Shown: positions 1 through 8,886, numbered from the stretch's first letter. The stretch is 64,000 bases of DNA from Phytomonospora endophytica (GCF_014202425.1 NZ_JACHGT010000005.1:460544-524543), one strand, 5' to 3'. Program-made: numbers and translations. Notes: a model not told the origin generated them from the sequence alone.

Positions 1-12
1 AGCCGGACCGGA

Positions 13-28
13 CTAGGGCGTGTTTGCA
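13..28 (+). repeat. Left terminal inverted repeat of the IS5-family element
   Basis: CTAGGGCGTGTTTGCA is the exact reverse complement of 903-918. The outer CTAG includes the putative TA target duplication. Confidence 0.85.
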
Positions 29-915
29 AAGGGGCGGGATGCTGGGTGGGTGATTTGTCGGTATGAGTTGACTGATCCTGAGTGGGATGTACTGGCCGGG
101 TTGCTGCCACCGGTGGTGAACGGTGGCCGGCCGCGGATGGATGACCGGCGGGTTCTGAGCGGGATCGCGTGGAAGATCCGGTCGGGTGCGCCGTGGCGGG
201 ACGTGCCCGAACGCTACGGGCCTTGGCGCAGCATCTATGCGCGTTTTCGCAGGTGGGCTCTGGATGGGACGTTCCAGCGTTTGCTGGCCGGGCTCCAGGC
301 CGATGCCGATGCCCGAGGCGATCTCGATTGGTTGGTGAGCATCGACTCGACCATCGCCCGTGCCCACCAGCACGCCGCCGGCGCCAAAGGGGGCGCAGCG
401 ATTCGGGCGAATCGGTTCACGCCATCGGACGATCCCGGGGTGGACTGACCACGAAGATCCACCTCGCCTGCGACGGGAACGGCCGAGCCCTCGCCTTCGT
501 CGTCTCGGCGGGCAACGTCAACGACTGCACAAAGTTCGAGCAGGTCATGGCCGCCATCAGAGTCAAGCGGCCCGGCCCGGGACGGCCCCGCACCAGACCT
601 GACCACGTCATCGCCGACAAGGGCTACTCCACCCGCGCCATTCGCACCCACCTGCGAAAACGCGGTATCGGCGCCACCATCCCCGAACGCGCCGACCACA
701 AGACCAACCGCGCCCGGCGAGGCCCTCGCGGAGGCAGGCCACCAACCTTCGACCAGCAGCGCTACAAACACCGCAACGTCGTCGAACGCTGCTTCAACCA
801 CCTGAAGCAATGGCGAGGCATCGCCACCCGATACGACAAAACAAGCCAGTCCTACGCCGCAGCCATCACCCTCGCCGCCATCCACCAATGGCTACCCAAC
901 TCTGCAAACACGCCC
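16..915 (+). mobile_element. IS5-family insertion sequence (IS427-like), about 0.9 kb
   Basis: The element is bounded by terminal inverted repeats that read GGGCGTGTTTGCARAG inward from each end, matching at 15 of 16 positions. It is flanked on both sides by TA inside CTAG, which fits the TA target duplication known for IS427-group elements. Beyond the TA, both flanks carry the 11-base string AGCCGGACCGG (1-11 and 917-927), so the pre-insertion site was repetitive or the contig edge copied it. The single internal gene fills the element, and its stop codon lies in the right terminal repeat. Its position at the very start of the window suggests that the contig broke at this repeat. Confidence 0.85.
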
Positions 916-918
916 TAG
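50..918 (+). CDS. IS5-family DDE transposase, split by a -1 frameshift
   Basis: Two overlapping frames together give one complete transposase. The first frame runs from a GTG at 50 (VICRYELTDPEW) to a stop at 446-448. It carries the N-terminal DUF4096-type domain and the first catalytic Asp in the SIDST motif near residue 99. The second frame (-1) carries GRSRGGLTTKIHLACD, the second Asp in IADKGYST, and the Glu in VERCFNHLKQWRG with the downstream Y-x-K region, so all three DDE residues are present. The crossover must lie between about 383 and 445; runs such as CCAAAGGGGG (384-393) and CCCGGGG (434-440) could allow slippage. Programmed frameshifting is known in this IS group, but an inactivating indel or sequencing error cannot be excluded. 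Confidence 0.85.
903..918 (-). repeat. Right terminal inverted repeat of the IS5-family element
   Basis: This is a perfect 16-base reverse-complement partner of 13-28. The transposase stop codon TAG (916-918) lies within it. Confidence 0.85.
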
Positions 919-979
919 CCGGACCGGCACGGCAGGGCAGACGAGGTCTCCGGCGATGGCGCGCCGGAGGACACGACAT

Positions 980-1008
980 GTGGGCGGTTCCCCGACGGGG
1001 CCGCCCAC
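980..1008. other. Strong hairpin between the IS element and the LtrA gene
   Basis: GTGGGCGG (980-987) pairs perfectly with CCGCCCAC (1001-1008), and the inner CCCC (990-993) can pair with GGGG (997-1000). No T-run follows. It may be the terminator of a gene that once lay upstream, before the IS insertion. The rest of 919-1073 shows no coding signal. Confidence 0.45.
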
Positions 1009-1073
1009 GATCATGTCCGGCGCGGTCGCCGATCCCGGGCGTGAGCCCGACCGGGACGTGGCACAATCCCGCC

Positions 1074-2342
1074 GTGACCCAAGATCCCCCGTCCGCCGCG
1101 GAGGCGGTCGCCGAACGGCACGCCAACTGGCTGGAGCTGTTCTTCGACCTGGTCGTCGTGGCCGCCGTGGCGCAGCTCGCGCACCGTTTCCACGAGTCGC
1201 CGAGCCTGGCCTCGATCGGGGCCTTCGTGCTCCTCTACTACGCGGTGTGGTCGGTGTGGACGTCCTACACGCTCTACGCCAACGTCGCCGGTGAGCGCAC
1301 GCGCATGCGCGCGATGATGATCGGGATGCTCGGCATCGCCGTGCTCGCCGCCGCCGTCCCGGCCACGATCCCCGGTGTCCTGCACAACGAGGGCGACGTC
1401 GACCGCAGTTCCGTGTTCGCCATCGCCTACGTCGTGTGCCGCTTCGCGGCCGCGTCGACCTGGCAGCGCACCGGCACCGTCCTCACCTCCTGGCCGGCCG
1501 CGCAGGCCGGCGCGGGCGTGGCGCCGTGGATCATGTCGGTGTGGGTCGACGCGCCCTACCGCTACTGGCTGTGGGCGCTGGGCGCGGTCCTCGACATCGT
1601 CTTCACGATCCTGGCCAGCCGCCGTCCCGAGGCGGTGCTGGCCAGGGCCGAGGAGGAGACCGAACGGCGCAGGGAGCGTTATTCGCGGGCCGTCGAGCGG
1701 CGCGGGGACCGCCCGCAGAACCGGCGGGTGCCGAGCCTGGACGCGCCGAAGGCCGCGGCCCTCGACATGTCCTATCTGGGGGAACGGCTGGGCCTGTTCG
1801 TCATCATCGTGCTCGGTGAAGGTGTCCTCCAGGTCGTCACCGCCGCCGGGAACCCGCTGGTGCACTGGGATCGCGACCTCGGTCTGACCGTGCTCGCGGG
1901 CTTCGTCGTGCTCGTCGGGATCTGGTGGCTGACCTTGCGCTACGGGGTCAACGGCGTTCCGCACTTCGGTGCGGAGGGCCCGGCGCCGCGCGTGACGCTC
2001 CCCGGACACTTCATCGCCACCGCCAGCATCACCGCGATCGCGGCGGGCTTCGGCGCGGTCGCCGCCCACGCCCACGGTGACCTGCCGACGGGCACCAGGT
2101 GGCTGCTGTGCGGCGGACTCGCCGTCCACTTCGCCGCGACCGGCGTCCTCGCGCTCCTCGCGAAGGCACCGTGGCAGTGGCTGCTCGGCTGGGGCCTGCC
2201 GTGCGTGCTCGCGCCGATCGCCATCGGCGTCCTCGGGGCGCGCGTCGACGGGTGGCTGATGGCGCTGCTGCTGGCCGTGGTGGTCGCCTGGCAGGCCGCC
2301 TACGGCATGTTCGGCGCGCGCAGACGCCTGGCGACGGCCTGA
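1074..2342 (+). CDS. Low temperature requirement protein A (LtrA) family membrane protein
   Basis: This is a 422-residue polytopic membrane protein. It opens with the family signature RHANWLELFFDLVVVAAVAQ near residue 16 and later has the second signature YLGERLGLFVIIVLGEGV. Hydrophobic segments occur throughout, about ten to twelve. LtrA was named for growth at low temperature in Listeria, but the molecular function of the family is unsettled. GTG at 1074 is chosen because the conserved region starts just after it and no upstream start adds family sequence. No Shine-Dalgarno is visible, but CACAAT at 1062-1067 could be a -10 box placing transcription at the start codon, which would make it leaderless (inference). 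The 3' end overlaps the convergent SARP gene by 43 bases. Confidence 0.8.
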   Translation: MTQDPPSAAEAVAERHANWLELFFDLVVVAAVAQLAHRFHESPSLASIGAFVLLYYAVWSVWTSYTLYANVAGERTRMRAMMIGMLGIAVLAAAVPATIPGVLHNEGDVDRSSVFAIAYVVCRFAAASTWQRTGTVLTSWPAAQAGAGVAPWIMSVWVDAPYRYWLWALGAVLDIVFTILASRRPEAVLARAEEETERRRERYSRAVERRGDRPQNRRVPSLDAPKAAALDMSYLGERLGLFVIIVLGEGVLQVVTAAGNPLVHWDRDLGLTVLAGFVVLVGIWWLTLRYGVNGVPHFGAEGPAPRVTLPGHFIATASITAIAAGFGAVAAHAHGDLPTGTRWLLCGGLAVHFAATGVLALLAKAPWQWLLGWGLPCVLAPIAIGVLGARVDGWLMALLLAVVVAWQAAYGMFGARRRLATA

Positions 2343-3961
2343 ACGGGCGGCGTTAAGGCCGCGAGGCTGCGGCGGACCGACGACGCCCCTTCGGCGTCGC
2401 CGATGCGGTCGAAGAGTTCCAGCGCCCGCCGGAACGGCTCGGCGGCCGCCTCGGGCGCTCCCGCGCGCGTCTGGAGCTCTCCGAGACGCTGCCAGACGTG
2501 CGCCTCACGGTGGTCGTCGCCGACCTCGCGCGCCAGCCGCAGCGACTGCCGCAGCTCGTCGCGGGCCTGCGGGAAGTGCTCGCGTGCCAGCAGCGTCCCG
2601 GCCAGGGCCCAGCGGATGTAGGCCTCACGGTGCCGGTCGGCCTGCGCGACGAAGACCGCGAGAGCCTGCCGGAACAGGGAGTCGGCCTCCTCGGGCCGGT
2701 CGGTGAAGCGCGCGACGGCCGCCAGGCCCGCCGTGGACAGCGCGGCGCCGCTCTCGTCGCCGAGGGCGAGGCACAGGCGGCGGGCGGCGGTGAAGGCCTC
2801 GGTCGCGGCGGGGAACTGGTCGGTGTAGACGTAGAGCTGGCCGAGCCCGCGCAGCATCGTCGTCTCACCGTTGGTGTCGCCGCAGCGGCGGGCGGCCGAC
2901 AGGGCGATGTGGACGCAGCGACGCCAGGCGAGCAGGTGCCCGCCCAGGTCGAAGTAGGGGACGAGCGCGGCGGCCAGCCGCCAGGCCGGGCGGGCCAGTC
3001 CGGCGGCCGCGGCCCGGGCGATGAGCGAGACGAGGGCCTCGCGGTGGGCGTCGAGCCAGCCGATCGGGTCGGCGGTGACCCGCACCAGGACCGACTCGGG
3101 CACCAGGGCCTGGGAGCGTTCGCCGGTGGCGAAGATGCTGGCGTGCAGCAGGTCCACGGCGGTCTGGACGAGGGCGAGGCGCCGGTCGCAGACCCGGTGG
3201 AGCGCGGCGGTCCGCACGTCGGTCGGCGCGTCGGTCGACTGTGGACTGTCCAGCAGCCGCCGGTGCGCGTCGGTCAGTTCGGGACCGGGCTCCACGCCCA
3301 GTTCGGTGGCCAGCAGCCGCCGGACCGTCCCGTAGGCGGCCATGGCCTCGGCGTGCCGTCCGGCGCCGTCGAGAGCGCGCATCAGCAGGCACCACAGGCT
3401 CTCCTGGAGCGGGTATTCCGTGGTGGCCGCGCGCAGCTCGGCGACGGCCTCGGCGGCTCGCCCGAGCACCAGCTGAAGCTCGGCGCGTTCGCTGATCGCC
3501 GTCAGGCGCGTCTCGGTGAACCGCGAGACCACCGGTGTCCACAACGGACACTCCAGGTCGGACAGCGGCGCCCCCCGCCACAGGGCCAGGGCCCGGTCGT
3601 AGCAGTCGAGGGCCTGTTCGGGGTCGGCGGCGTGGTGCCGGGCGACGCTCAGCAGCGCGGTGAACTCGTCGGCGTCCAGCTCGCCCGGCGACAGCTCGAT
3701 GACGTAACCGTTGTCGCGGTAGCGGATCCGCGGGCCGAGGACGGTCCGCAGGGAACTGATGTAGGTGCGCAGGTTCGCCAGCGCCGAGCGCGGCGCCCGC
3801 TCCGGCCACAGCACGTCGATGAGACGGTCGGCCGAGACCGGTTCACCCGACGACAGCAGCAGGCTCGCCAGCAGCCGGCGCGGTTTGTCCCCGCCGAGCG
3901 TGAGGACCCGGCCGTCGGCCCGTACGTGCAGCGGCCCGAGAACGGCGAACTCGCAGCGCAT
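2300..3961 (-). CDS. SARP/AfsR-type transcriptional activator with C-terminal TPRs
   Basis: The protein has 553 residues. Residues 1-95 form an OmpR-like winged helix (AVLGPLHVRADGR, KPRRLLASLLL, LIDVLWPERAPRSALANLRTY). About 100-245 form the bacterial transcriptional activator domain (DCYDRALALWRGAPLSDL, LGVEPGPEL). The C-terminal third, about 370-530, consists of TPR-like repeats. The central NB-ARC ATPase module of full AfsR proteins is absent, so this is a medium SARP. SARPs usually activate secondary-metabolite or developmental promoters through direct repeats, but no biosynthetic cluster lies beside it. It is transcribed divergently from the M23 peptidase gene and its end overlaps the LtrA gene. 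The ATG at 3961 is preceded by a purine-rich AAGGGATCGAG. Confidence 0.9.
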   Translation of the reverse strand: MRCEFAVLGPLHVRADGRVLTLGGDKPRRLLASLLLSSGEPVSADRLIDVLWPERAPRSALANLRTYISSLRTVLGPRIRYRDNGYVIELSPGELDADEFTALLSVARHHAADPEQALDCYDRALALWRGAPLSDLECPLWTPVVSRFTETRLTAISERAELQLVLGRAAEAVAELRAATTEYPLQESLWCLLMRALDGAGRHAEAMAAYGTVRRLLATELGVEPGPELTDAHRRLLDSPQSTDAPTDVRTAALHRVCDRRLALVQTAVDLLHASIFATGERSQALVPESVLVRVTADPIGWLDAHREALVSLIARAAAAGLARPAWRLAAALVPYFDLGGHLLAWRRCVHIALSAARRCGDTNGETTMLRGLGQLYVYTDQFPAATEAFTAARRLCLALGDESGAALSTAGLAAVARFTDRPEEADSLFRQALAVFVAQADRHREAYIRWALAGTLLAREHFPQARDELRQSLRLAREVGDDHREAHVWQRLGELQTRAGAPEAAAEPFRRALELFDRIGDAEGASSVRRSLAALTPPVQAVARRLRAPNMP

Positions 3962-4042
3962 CTCGATCCCTTCGGCGCCGGAAGTCTTGACCTTGACGTT
4001 GTATCAATTTTGTAGCGACTCGTGGATAGCTGGTCACGGTAC

Positions 4043-4064
4043 CCGCCTGGGGAAACCCCGGCGG
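4043..4064 (+). promoter_or_regulatory. Hairpin in the 5' leader of the M23 peptidase gene
   Basis: CCGCC-t-GGGG (4043-4052) faces CCCC-g-GCGG (4056-4064) across an AAA loop, about 40 bases before the M23 start codon. Cell-wall peptidase genes in actinobacteria often carry long structured leaders, but conserved blocks of the c-di-AMP riboswitch were not found, so only a hairpin is claimed. TTGACC and TTGACG (3987-3998) further upstream may be -35 elements. Confidence 0.35.
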
Positions 4065-4100
4065 CTCGACCGAGCCCTTCCAAGAGATCGAGGACCGGCC

Positions 4101-4997
4101 ATGCCCAGAACCAGACGGCTGTTCACCGCCTTAGCAATGATCGGCACGCTCGTCGCGGGTGTGCTGACGGCCGCCGCGCCCGCGTCGGCCGGTGTGGACG
4201 GCGTCGGTGTCCTCGCGGCACCGGCGATGCAGCTTCCCTTCCCCTGCGGACAGACCTGGAACGGCAACAACAGCAACTCCAGCGCGCACGTCGGCTGGGA
4301 GATCGACTTCAACCGCGGCGGCACCGCCACCGCCGACCTCGGCGACACCGTACTCGCCGCGGCGGCCGGCACCATCGCGATCGCCTCGTTCCAGTCCGGC
4401 AACCGCTACGGCAACCTGGTCAAGATCGACCACGGTGGCAGCTACACCAGCTACTACGCGCACCTGAGCTCGCTCGCGGTCAAGGTCGGCGAGTACGTCG
4501 ACCGCGGACAGGTCATCGGCGCCCTCGGCAACACCAGCGCTCCCGGCAACAACATCTCACCGCACCTGCACTTCGAGGTCCGGTACGGCACGAACTACCC
4601 CAACAACACGGTCAAGCCCGTCTTCAACGGCTCGACCTTCGGCTACCCCAGCGCCAACGTCACGTCGAACAACTGCGCGACGTCCTATGACCCCGCCGAC
4701 GTGTGCGGCAGCGGGTTCCGGGTCAACGACTCCGCCCGCCTCGCCGGTCAGGGCAACGTCGTGCTGCTGTGGAACGCCGGCACCAGCAACAACTGCGTCG
4801 TGACCCTCAAGTTCACCAACAAGGGATCGGCCACGGCGACCTCGGCCTACCTCGAACCGCAAGGCGCGACAAGAACCACCGACTCGGGCAACTACGGCTA
4901 CTACGCCGGGCCCGTTAAACGGTCCGCCCCCACCTGCGTCAAGTGGGGCGGCTCCACCGGCGGTGCCTCGTATAACAGCCCCTCCGAACACTGTTAA
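4101..4997 (+). CDS. Secreted M23 family metallopeptidase
   Basis: The 298-residue product starts with a Sec signal peptide (residues 1-30, MPRTRR then a hydrophobic stretch ending APASA). The M23/LytM zinc endopeptidase domain follows. The metal-site residues are His63 and Asp69 in HVGWEIDF, and HLHFEV near residues 155-160. The core KIDHGGSYTSYYAHLSSL is typical of peptidases that cut peptidoglycan cross-bridges. The C-terminal ~100 residues are Cys-containing and resemble a beta-rich wall-binding or accessory domain of unknown type. The ATG at 4101 follows GATCGAGGA. A perfect 12-bp stem after the stop (5013-5053) likely terminates the transcript. Confidence 0.88.
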   Translation: MPRTRRLFTALAMIGTLVAGVLTAAAPASAGVDGVGVLAAPAMQLPFPCGQTWNGNNSNSSAHVGWEIDFNRGGTATADLGDTVLAAAAGTIAIASFQSGNRYGNLVKIDHGGSYTSYYAHLSSLAVKVGEYVDRGQVIGALGNTSAPGNNISPHLHFEVRYGTNYPNNTVKPVFNGSTFGYPSANVTSNNCATSYDPADVCGSGFRVNDSARLAGQGNVVLLWNAGTSNNCVVTLKFTNKGSATATSAYLEPQGATRTTDSGNYGYYAGPVKRSAPTCVKWGGSTGGASYNSPSEHC

Positions 4998-5012
4998 CCC
5001 AGGTATCGCCCG

Positions 5013-5053
5013 GGACCCGTCGCCACCCACCCCCTCGGTCGCGACGGGTCCCG
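5013..5053 (+). terminator. Terminator hairpin after the M23 peptidase gene
   Basis: GGGACCCGTCGC (5013-5024) pairs perfectly with GCGACGGGTCCC (5042-5053) around a 17-base loop. There is no T-tract, as is common in high-GC actinomycetes. Confidence 0.7.
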
Positions 5054-5136
5054 CTCCACGCCGCGGGTAGGATCGCCGCAACGTCAAGGCCGCCCCCGAG
5101 ACGACATCCGCACACGTCTCACGAACGGGAAAGCCC

Positions 5137-5919
5137 ATGCCGCGCACTCGCGTGCTCCTGTCGGCCCTCCTCGCCACCGCCGCGCTCGCCTTGAGCGCCT
5201 GCACCGGCGGCGAGCCCTCCGGCGACGCCACCACCACGCCGCCGCCCGCGCCCCTCGTCGCGCCCGGCGTCGCCTGCGCCGACGAGGCGAAAGGCGGCAC
5301 GGCCGTCCGCATCGGACCCGGCCAGTCGATCGGCGCACTGTCCTTCGGCGACGGGAAGAAGGCCGTCGTCCTGCTCCACCAGTCCAACGGCGACCTGTGC
5401 CAATGGGTCCCCTACGCCATGGAACTCGCCGAGCGGGGCTACCGGGCGCTGACGATCGACAGGCCCGGCTCGGCGTCCTCACGCGACGCCGCCAAGGGCA
5501 ACCACCTCGCCGTCGTCGAGGCCGTCGGATACCTGCGCGCCGAAGGCGCCACCGCCGTCACCCTCATCGGCGCCTCGATGGGTGGCACCGCCGTCCTCGC
5601 CGCCGCGACGCAGGCGGCCCCGCCCGTCGACGGGGTCATCGCCCTGTCGGCACCGACCTTCTACGACGGCACCGACGCCCTCGCCGCCGTGGCGAACCTG
5701 ACCGTCCCCGTCCTCTACGCCGCCGCCGACGGCGACGCCCAGTTCGGCGGCAACGCCGAGAAGCTCGACGCCGCCACCCCCGCCACCACCGACAAGAAGC
5801 TCCTCCTCGTCGGCGGATCCCACCACGGCGTCGACTTCCTCGAAGCCGACGGCGACGCCGGCGACGCCAAGGTGCGTGACGCCGTCGAGGACTTCCTCGC
5901 CGCGCACATGCCCCTCTGA
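5137..5919 (+). CDS. Lipoprotein alpha/beta hydrolase
   Basis: The 260-residue product has a lipoprotein signal peptide with lipobox LSAC (lipidated Cys22), then a short Ser/Thr/Pro-rich linker. The rest is an alpha/beta hydrolase fold: VVLLHQSNGDLCQW forms the oxyanion region, GASMGG gives nucleophile Ser147, an acid lies in AAADGDAQF near residue 195, and the catalytic His is in GSHHGVDFL near 229-230. It should act at the outer face of the membrane on an ester or similar substrate that cannot be predicted. Its N-terminus MPRTR resembles that of the M23 protein upstream, but the hairpin at 5013-5053 separates the two. Confidence 0.82.
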   Translation: MPRTRVLLSALLATAALALSACTGGEPSGDATTTPPPAPLVAPGVACADEAKGGTAVRIGPGQSIGALSFGDGKKAVVLLHQSNGDLCQWVPYAMELAERGYRALTIDRPGSASSRDAAKGNHLAVVEAVGYLRAEGATAVTLIGASMGGTAVLAAATQAAPPVDGVIALSAPTFYDGTDALAAVANLTVPVLYAAADGDAQFGGNAEKLDAATPATTDKKLLLVGGSHHGVDFLEADGDAGDAKVRDAVEDFLAAHMPL

Positions 5920-5942
5920 CCTCCACTGTTACGCTGCCGGGC

Positions 5943-6836
5943 GTGATCGCGCCCACCGGAACCGAGCCAGCGCTCGCCGAGTCGTACGCGCACTGCCGCC
6001 GCCTCCACCGCAGGCACGGCCGCACCTACTACCTGGCGACCAGACTCCTGCCGGGCGCGATCCGCCCGCACGTGCACGCCCTCTACGGCTTCGCCCGTTA
6101 CGCCGACGACATCGTCGACACCCGCCCGGGCGACACGCCCGAGGAGCGCGCCGAGGCGCTGCGCGCCTGGTCGGACGGCTTCCTCGCCGGACTGCGCGGG
6201 GACATGCCCTCCGGTGACCCGATCCTCCCGGCGATCCTGGACACGGTGACGCGTTTCCGGCTGCCCGTCGGCGAGTTCGAGGCCTTCCTGGCCAGCATGG
6301 CCGCCGATCTCACGGTCACCGCTTACGACACCTATGAGGATCTGCTGGCCTACATGGCGGGTTCGGCGGCGGCGATCGGCAGTCTGATGCTGCCGATCCT
6401 CGGCAGCGCCGACCGGGACGCCGCCGAAGGACCGGCCCGCGAGCTCGGCAACGCCTTCCAGTTGACGAACTTCATCCGTGATGTCGGCGAGGACCTCGAC
6501 CGGGGCCGCGTCTACCTGCCCCGCGCCGATCTCGACGCCTTCGGCGTCACCGTCGCCGACCTGCGTGCTCGCCGCACCACCGCGGCGATCCGGGCCCTCG
6601 TCGAGTTCGAGATCGAGCGGGCCGAGGCGCACTACCGGGCGGCCGCGCCGGGTGTGGCGATGCTCGACGTGGGCTCGCGGCCCTGTGTGCGGGCCGCGTA
6701 CACGCTCTACCGCGACATCCTCACCGCCGTCCGCCGTGGCGGGCACCGGGTCCTGGAACAGCGCGCGACCGTCCCGGCCAGTCGCCGTCTCGGGGTGGCG
6801 TTGCGCGAGATCGGCCGTGCGTGCGCCCGGCGGTGA
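5943..6836 (+). CDS. crtB: Phytoene/squalene synthase family protein
   Basis: The 297-residue protein belongs to the head-to-head prenyl synthases, which condense two geranylgeranyl (or farnesyl) diphosphates. The first Asp-rich motif is YADDIVD near residues 51-57 and the second is NFIRDVGEDLDRGRVYLP near 177-194; both bind Mg-diphosphate. The gene overlaps crtI, so phytoene synthesis is the likely role. GTG at 5943 is preceded by TACGCT (5930-5935) at the spacing expected for a leaderless transcript. No lycopene cyclase or GGPP synthase lies in the window, so the carotenoid pathway must be completed elsewhere. Confidence 0.88.
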   Translation: MIAPTGTEPALAESYAHCRRLHRRHGRTYYLATRLLPGAIRPHVHALYGFARYADDIVDTRPGDTPEERAEALRAWSDGFLAGLRGDMPSGDPILPAILDTVTRFRLPVGEFEAFLASMAADLTVTAYDTYEDLLAYMAGSAAAIGSLMLPILGSADRDAAEGPARELGNAFQLTNFIRDVGEDLDRGRVYLPRADLDAFGVTVADLRARRTTAAIRALVEFEIERAEAHYRAAAPGVAMLDVGSRPCVRAAYTLYRDILTAVRRGGHRVLEQRATVPASRRLGVALREIGRACARR

Positions 6837-8269
6837 GCGGCCGCGTCGTCATCGTCGGCGCCGGACTGTCCGGGCTGGCCTGCGCCCTGCACCTGGCGGG
6901 CGCCGGGCGCGAGGTGACGATCCTGGAACGCGGGGACCGGCCCGGCGGGCTGGCGGGGGAGCGGGTCGTCGACGGGTGGCGTTTCGACACCGGCCCGACC
7001 GTGCTGACCGCGCCGGACATCCTCGACCGGACCTTCGCCGCCGTCGGCGAGCGCACCGCCGACCGGCTGACCCTCCGCCGCCTCGATCCGGCCTACCGGG
7101 GCTTCTTCGGCGACGCCGGTCCCCTCGACGTGCGCGCCGATCCGGAGGACATGGCCGAGTACCTGCGCGCCGAGTGCGGGCCGGGCGACGCCGAGGGTTA
7201 CCGCCGTTACGCCGCGCACGTCGCCGAGCTGTACCGCCTCCAGATCGACGACTTCATCGACCGCAACCTCGACACCCCGCGCGACCTGGTGACGGCGAAC
7301 CTGTTCGGGCTCGTCGCCCGTGGTGGGTTCGGGCGGCTGGCGCCCTTGGTGGACCGGCATTTCCGGGACGAGCGCCTGCGCCGGCTGTTCTCCTTCCAGT
7401 CGCTCTACATCGGACTCGCGCCTCGCCGGGCCCTCGCCCTCTACGCCGTGATCTCCTACCTGGACGCGATCGCGGGCGTCTGGTATCCCGAGGGCGGGAT
7501 CCACCAGGTGCCCGAGGCGCTCGCCGCGGCCGCCGTCGGCGCGGGCGTGCGGATCCACTACGGCAGCGAGGCCCGGGCCGTGGAGCTTCGCGGCGATCGT
7601 GCCGTCGCGGTGACGACGGCGACCGGTGAGCGCCACGCCGCCGGCGACGTCGTGCTGGCCACCGACGAGGGCGCGGCCCTGCGGCTGCTGGGCCGTCCGC
7701 GAGCGCGGCGCCGGTTCCGGCACGCGCCGTCCTGCGCGGTCGTCCAGCTCGGCGGCGTGGACGTGCCCGCCGGGCTGGAGCATCACAACATCTTCTTCGG
7801 CCGGGCCTGGGACCGGACCTTCGACGACATCATCGGCGGCGGCCGCGTGATGCGCGATCCCTCGCTGCTGGTCACCAACCCCGGCCGGACTGATCCGGCC
7901 GACGCCGGGACCCTCTACGTGCTGGCCCCGACGCCGAACCTGGACGACGGCCCGGACTGGCGGTCACGAGGTGACGCCTACACCGGTGAGCTGCTCGCCG
8001 TGTTGGCGAAGCGCGGGTTGCCGCTGGACGCCGGTTCCGTCCGGACGGTGACGACCCCGGCCGACTGGGCCGACGCGGGCTATGACTCCGGGACGCCGTT
8101 CTCGCTGGCCCACACCTTCGGCCAGACGGGACCGTTCCGGCCCGGGACCCGGGTGCGCGGGCTCGCCAACGTGGTGCGCTGCGGTGCCGGCGTGCAGCCG
8201 GGCGTCGGCGTGCCGATGGTGCTGCTGTCCGGCGGGCTCGCGGCCCGCCGGGTCCTGGGACGGCGCTAG
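6833..8269 (+). CDS. crtI: Phytoene desaturase family FAD oxidoreductase
   Basis: The 478-residue CrtI-type enzyme would desaturate phytoene toward lycopene. The N-terminal dinucleotide-binding motif is VVIVGAGLSGLACALHLAGAG, followed by ERGDRPGGLAG. The C-terminal flavin-contact motif is VRCGAGVQPGVGVPMVLLSG. GTG at 6833 gives a GTGA overlap with the crtB stop, indicating translational coupling; GTG at 6821 would add only VRPA. The gene ends convergently on the flavodoxin-type gene, and the two stop codons overlap in CTAG. Confidence 0.88.
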   Translation: MSGRVVIVGAGLSGLACALHLAGAGREVTILERGDRPGGLAGERVVDGWRFDTGPTVLTAPDILDRTFAAVGERTADRLTLRRLDPAYRGFFGDAGPLDVRADPEDMAEYLRAECGPGDAEGYRRYAAHVAELYRLQIDDFIDRNLDTPRDLVTANLFGLVARGGFGRLAPLVDRHFRDERLRRLFSFQSLYIGLAPRRALALYAVISYLDAIAGVWYPEGGIHQVPEALAAAAVGAGVRIHYGSEARAVELRGDRAVAVTTATGERHAAGDVVLATDEGAALRLLGRPRARRRFRHAPSCAVVQLGGVDVPAGLEHHNIFFGRAWDRTFDDIIGGGRVMRDPSLLVTNPGRTDPADAGTLYVLAPTPNLDDGPDWRSRGDAYTGELLAVLAKRGLPLDAGSVRTVTTPADWADAGYDSGTPFSLAHTFGQTGPFRPGTRVRGLANVVRCGAGVQPGVGVPMVLLSGGLAARRVLGRR

Positions 8270-8868
8270 CCGGCCACGGCGAGTTCGAGTCGCCCGGCGC
8301 GGACCACCCGGGCGGCTTCGGCGACGCGCGCGCCGAGGGCGGCGCCGGTCGCGAGGTCGCCGGGGTTCATGTCCTCGGCGGGCAGGTCGTTGAAGGTCTG
8401 GGCGGCGGCGCCGAGGTAGAAGCCGAGGCGGTTGCGGTCGAACTCGGTCCCGTAGGTCATGTGCCAGCCGGGACCGAGGCCGAGGTTGACCCAGTTCATG
8501 CCGTGCTGCGCGGCGAGGATCGTCATTTGCTGGAGGGTGTTGAGCTTGTCGCCGCTCATGCCGCCCGAGGCGGTGAAACCGGCGGCGAGCTTGTCCTGCC
8601 AGCCGCGGACCGCCCAGACGGCGCTGGACGCCTCGGCGAAGGCCTGGAAGGTGGCGCTCGCCGCTCCCATGTACGTGGGGCTTCCGAAGATGATCGCGTC
8701 GGCGGAGGCGAGGGTGTCCCACAGCCCGTCGTCGAGCGTCTCGACCGGGACGAGCCGGGCCTCGGTGCCCGGTACGGTGAGGGCGCCGTCGCGGACGTGT
8801 TCGGCCAGGCGGTGAGTGTGGCCGGCCGCGGAGTGGTAGGCGATGGCGACGCGGATGGTCCCGTTCAT
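8266..8868 (-). CDS. Flavodoxin-fold NAD(P)H-dependent reductase (WrbA-like)
   Basis: The 200-residue protein has the flavodoxin-like order of motifs: RVAIAYHSAAGHTHRLAEHV for the phosphate loop of FMN, then IIFGSPTYMGAASATFQAF, and the downstream ASGGMSGDKLNTLQQM. These are hallmarks of the WrbA and NAD(P)H:quinone reductase group. It likely reduces quinones or related electrophiles in the cytoplasm. It is divergent from a MarR regulator, and both flank two near-identical operators (8887-8934). It is therefore probably repressed by that MarR protein and induced by a reactive or quinone-like compound. Confidence 0.85.
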   Translation of the reverse strand: MNGTIRVAIAYHSAAGHTHRLAEHVRDGALTVPGTEARLVPVETLDDGLWDTLASADAIIFGSPTYMGAASATFQAFAEASSAVWAVRGWQDKLAAGFTASGGMSGDKLNTLQQMTILAAQHGMNWVNLGLGPGWHMTYGTEFDRNRLGFYLGAAAQTFNDLPAEDMNPGDLATGAALGARVAEAARVVRAGRLELAVAG

Positions 8869-8886
8869 CGGGTAGCCTTTCGGTTA

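Noticed and set aside
1..927. 11-bp target-site duplication AGCCGGACCGG
   Set aside because: IS5-family duplications are usually shorter, and TA fits the ends better. The 11-base repeat is kept only as a note about the flanks.
2498..4015. 505-codon open frame on the + strand
   Set aside because: It is antisense to the SARP regulator, with shadow-like composition.
3962..4100. c-di-AMP riboswitch before the M23 peptidase
   Set aside because: The leader has a clear hairpin and is upstream of a cell-wall peptidase, but conserved riboswitch blocks were not found, so only the hairpin is reported.
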